Source of the DNA: Coriobacteriaceae bacterium
Lineage (GTDB): Bacteria; Actinomycetota; Coriobacteriia; Coriobacteriales; UMGS124
Direction of reading: 5' to 3'
Length of the DNA: 15,482 nucleotides
NCBI GenBank assembly: GCA_019420325.1
Contig: JAHZHK010000004.1
Span: 44,348-59,829 of the forward strand
In this document: in pieces, positions 13,448 through 15,482 of the stretch
Layout of the letters: each line of letters opens with the position of its first letter
Numbering within the stretch: position 1 is the stretch's first letter
Notes under the pieces: model-generated
What the model was told of the DNA's origin: nothing
The model's input: only the letters and a program-made list of their open reading frames with translations
The model's database searches: none
Program-made: the position numbers and the translations under genes

Positions 13448-15142
13448 ATGAGCAACGCCAAGATGTCCCGCCGTGGTTTCGTCGCAGGTGCCGGTGCGGC
13501 CCTGGCAAGCGCCGGTCTTGCCGGTGTGGCTTTCGCCGACGAGGCTCCCGAGCAGGTTTGGGACCAGGAGTGCGAGGTTCTCGTCTGCGGCTACGGCGCG
13601 GCCGGCGCGGCGTGCGCCATCGAGGCTGCCGACAACGGCGCGCAGGTCCTCATCATCGAGAAGGCCGCCCTTCCCGGCGGTTCCATGGCTCGCTGCGGCG
13701 GTGCCATCATGGGTGCTGGCACCAAGGTGCAGGAGGCCCTCGGCGTGACTGACAGCGCCGACGCCCTCTTTGACTGGGTCAACACCTGTGTCAACCAGAA
13801 CTACAACCTCTGCCCCGAGGAGATCATCCGCGCGTATGCCGACATGTCCGGCGAGGACGTCGACTGGATCTGCAACCTGTGCGAGACCTACTGCGGCCAC
13901 GAGCTCTTCGAGGTTGAGTGGGCCACCGAGAACGAGGGCGCCCAGGACAACGAGGCGACGGGCGACAACGGCAACGGCGTGACCTCGGGCTGCCTCAACG
14001 CCGTGGGCTGCGAGTACGAGAAGTTCGGCATTGCAAAGGAAGAGGCTGTGCCCCGTTCGCACTGGGCGCACTCCTACGACGGCGCCCCCAACTCTGGCCC
14101 CGAGCTCTTCGACCCGCTGCATGAGTGCATCAACGCCAAGGTCGAAGAGGGCACCATCACCACGCAATTCAACTGCGCTCTCAAGGATTTCGTCCTGGGC
14201 GAGGGCGGCGCTGCGATCGGTGTCGTGGCGACCACCGCCGACGGCGAGATTCGCATCAAGGCCAGCAAGGGTGTCATGCTCGCCACCGGTGGCTTCTGCG
14301 CTTCCGATGACATGAAGATGCGCTTCTGCCAGGACGCCCTTGGCTACACCACCTACATGTGCCACGACTGCACGGGCGACGGCATCAAGGCCGCCATGCG
14401 CATCGGCGCCGACCTGTACAACATGCCCAACTTCTATCCCATCGAGGTTGCCCAGGTCTACCAGTTCGCTCCCAAGTACAACGACGTCTACAACTCCTGG
14501 CTCGACATGGACGAGACCGGCACCATGAACGTGCCTGCCCACAACATGGCCGAGTGCCACGGCGGCGTGCGCATCAACGCCGACGCCCAGGTGCTCGACA
14601 TCGACGGCAACGTCGTGCCTCACCTGTACTGCTCCGGTAACGACACGGGCACCAACATCTTCGGCATCCCCGGCAATTATCCTGGCTGCGGTTGCTACGT
14701 CTCCTTCGCGCTTGCCTTTGGCCGTATCGCCGGTCGCAAGCTGGCCGTCGAGCAGGAGGGCGTGAACGTCGAGGTTCCCGCTGATCCCTTTACCGCTGAG
14801 GACGTCGTGATCAAGGCCGCCGAGGTTGAGGAGGAGCCCACCGAGACCGTCGACCTTTCCACGGCCACGTTCAAGGACGGCACCTACACGGGCGAGGGCC
14901 AGGGCCGCGGCGGCAAGATCAGCATCGAGATCGAGGTCAAGGACGGCAAGTTCACGGTGACCTCGCTCACCCATGAGGCCGAGACCCGCGGCATCGGCGC
15001 TGAGCCCATCGAGGACGGTACCATCGCCGGCCTCATGGAGGACGCCCAGAGCCCCGAGTTCGACGTCATCGCCGGTGCAACCCTCACCTGCAACGGTGCC
15101 GCCGAGGCTCTCACCGACGCCCTGACCCAGGCCGCCGAGTAA
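13448..15142 (+). CDS. Tat-exported FAD-dependent reductase with C-terminal FMN-binding domain
   Basis: The product has 564 residues. The Tat signal (KMSRRGFVAGAGAALASAGLAGVAFA) ends with a likely cleavage after AFA. The FAD Rossmann motif is GYGAAG (48-53), followed by IIEKAALPGGSMARCGGAI. The C-terminal FAD contacts are VVPHLYCSGND and GCGCYVSFALAFGRIAGRKLA. Residues 475-560 form an FMN_bind domain (FKDGTYTGEGQGRGG) with IAGATLTC; Thr547 matches the threonine that ApbE flavinylates in related proteins. This architecture (fumarate/urocanate-reductase-like, FMN to FAD electron relay) is known from secreted respiratory reductases of gut anaerobes. The active-site strand reads NMAECHGGVRIN, without the HHTMGG of fumarate reductases, so fumarate is probably not the substrate. 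AAGGA precedes the start. Very strong codon bias suggests high expression. Divergent lysR probably controls it. Confidence 0.9.
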   Translation: MSNAKMSRRGFVAGAGAALASAGLAGVAFADEAPEQVWDQECEVLVCGYGAAGAACAIEAADNGAQVLIIEKAALPGGSMARCGGAIMGAGTKVQEALGVTDSADALFDWVNTCVNQNYNLCPEEIIRAYADMSGEDVDWICNLCETYCGHELFEVEWATENEGAQDNEATGDNGNGVTSGCLNAVGCEYEKFGIAKEEAVPRSHWAHSYDGAPNSGPELFDPLHECINAKVEEGTITTQFNCALKDFVLGEGGAAIGVVATTADGEIRIKASKGVMLATGGFCASDDMKMRFCQDALGYTTYMCHDCTGDGIKAAMRIGADLYNMPNFYPIEVAQVYQFAPKYNDVYNSWLDMDETGTMNVPAHNMAECHGGVRINADAQVLDIDGNVVPHLYCSGNDTGTNIFGIPGNYPGCGCYVSFALAFGRIAGRKLAVEQEGVNVEVPADPFTAEDVVIKAAEVEEEPTETVDLSTATFKDGTYTGEGQGRGGKISIEIEVKDGKFTVTSLTHEAETRGIGAEPIEDGTIAGLMEDAQSPEFDVIAGATLTCNGAAEALTDALTQAAE

Positions 15143-15186
15143 CAAGCGATTCAACATAGCGTTCCCCTAGCGCACGTCCCCCTTCC

Positions 15187-15219
15187 AAGAGGCCGCCTCT
15201 ACCCCGGGCGGCCTCTTTT
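15187..15219 (+). terminator. Intrinsic terminator of the flavoprotein gene
   Basis: AAGAGGCCGCC (15187-15197) pairs with GGCGGCCTCTT (15207-15217) and continues into TT. The 11-bp GC-rich stem sits 45 bp after the stop codon. Confidence 0.85.
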
Positions 15220-15318
15220 GTGCGTGCGGGCCACGCCCCGAGGATCGTGCGTCTATCGCAGGAGCGGGCGCAGGGATGAAAGTTGCCAACATGTTGCTGT
15301 TGGGGCGACACTGGGTGC

Positions 15319-15450
15319 AGAAGTCGCCAAAAGTATGCGTAATAACTCCCCCAGGGACCGTGGGCGCGGTTTTTCGATATTGGTCTGCCCACATCATCCC
15401 AGGTAGATGCCCTGTGTGTTTTGGGGCTGGTAGCGTGACGAGAAGTGGTG
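15319..15450 (+). repeat. R2 element, copy c (right end degraded)
   Basis: The left arm GTCGCCAAAAGTATGCGTAA (15323-15342) and interior match copy b closely, with core CAGGTAGATG at 15400-15409 and TGTTTTGGGGCT after it. The expected right arm (TTATAACGCATACT-like) is not present; GAAGTGGTGTACGAG occupies its place. The right boundary is therefore approximate. Confidence 0.72.
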
Positions 15451-15454
15451 TACG

Positions 15455-15482
15455 AGGGGGTGGGGGCATGCCCCCACCCCCT
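15455..15482. repeat. Perfect G/C-block palindrome at the window end
   Basis: AGGGGGTGGGGG-CATG-CCCCCACCCCCT is a perfect 28-bp palindrome centred at 15468/15469 and reaching the last base given, so it may be longer. It would form a very stable hairpin with a minimal loop. Confidence 0.7.

Noticed and set aside
13421..15157. 578-codon open frame on the minus strand
   Set aside because: It is an antisense shadow of the FAD/FMN reductase, with repetitive low-complexity composition and no domains.

Overview
The window looks like a chromosomal segment of a GC-rich, strictly anaerobic gut actinobacterium of the Coriobacteriia, most likely the family Eggerthellaceae. The basis is indirect: strong G/C preference at third codon positions, two Tat-exported redox proteins with nearly identical SRRGFVAG signal motifs, a flavoprotein with an FMN-binding tail, a GerE/LuxR-type HTH, and an L-2-amino-thiazoline-4-carboxylate-hydrolase-like protein. 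I cannot name a species.

Layout. 1-2.7 kb: the 3' part of a DUF4832-type carbohydrate-enzyme-like protein, a convergent class I methyltransferase on the minus strand, and a divergent ATC-hydrolase-like gene. 2.7-3.75 kb: a two-gene toxin-antitoxin operon (RHH antitoxin, PIN toxin). 3.9-5.4 kb: a Tat-exported multi-cluster iron-sulfur protein ending in a clean terminator. 5.7-6.9 kb: a SotB-like MFS exporter. 6.9-7.75 kb: no gene, but a minisatellite of about 31 bp units and a duplicated block of about 95 bp. 7.76-9.7 kb: a promoter with a palindromic operator candidate, then an ECF sigma factor and its membrane-anchored partner, each with one apparent single-base frameshift. 10.1-11.06 kb (minus): a monoacylglycerol-lipase-like hydrolase. 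11.5-11.9 kb: a LuxR HTH left without its usual large N-terminal part. 12.3-15.1 kb: a LysR regulator (minus) divergent from a Tat-exported FAD/FMN reductase, with a T-N11-A dyad between them.

The most unusual signal is non-coding. From 7.5 kb onward every gap between transcription units, except the divergent lysR/flavoprotein promoter, carries an element of about 120-150 bp with terminal inverted repeats. Two sub-families are present: R1 (7540-7660 and 9776-9896, reverse orientation) and R2 (11238-11386, 11998-12147, 15319-about 15450, forward orientation). Their arms differ (TGTTTGCGTTTTAA versus GTATGCGTTATAA), but when R1 is read on the minus strand both share the core CAGGTAGATG-N3-TGC-N2-GTTTTNGG-CTA and nearly the same distance (34-35 nt) from the core to the right arm. 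They therefore look like one dispersed, non-coding element superfamily. Its nature (MITE, bidirectional terminator, structured RNA) is open.

Functionally the best-supported theme is extracytoplasmic anaerobic redox chemistry: the LysR protein probably controls the divergent exported reductase, and the exported iron-sulfur protein could carry electrons in a similar system. The sigma/anti-sigma pair and the LuxR remnant look damaged, which together with the repeat load suggests that 7-15.5 kb is a more plastic part of the chromosome than 1-7 kb.
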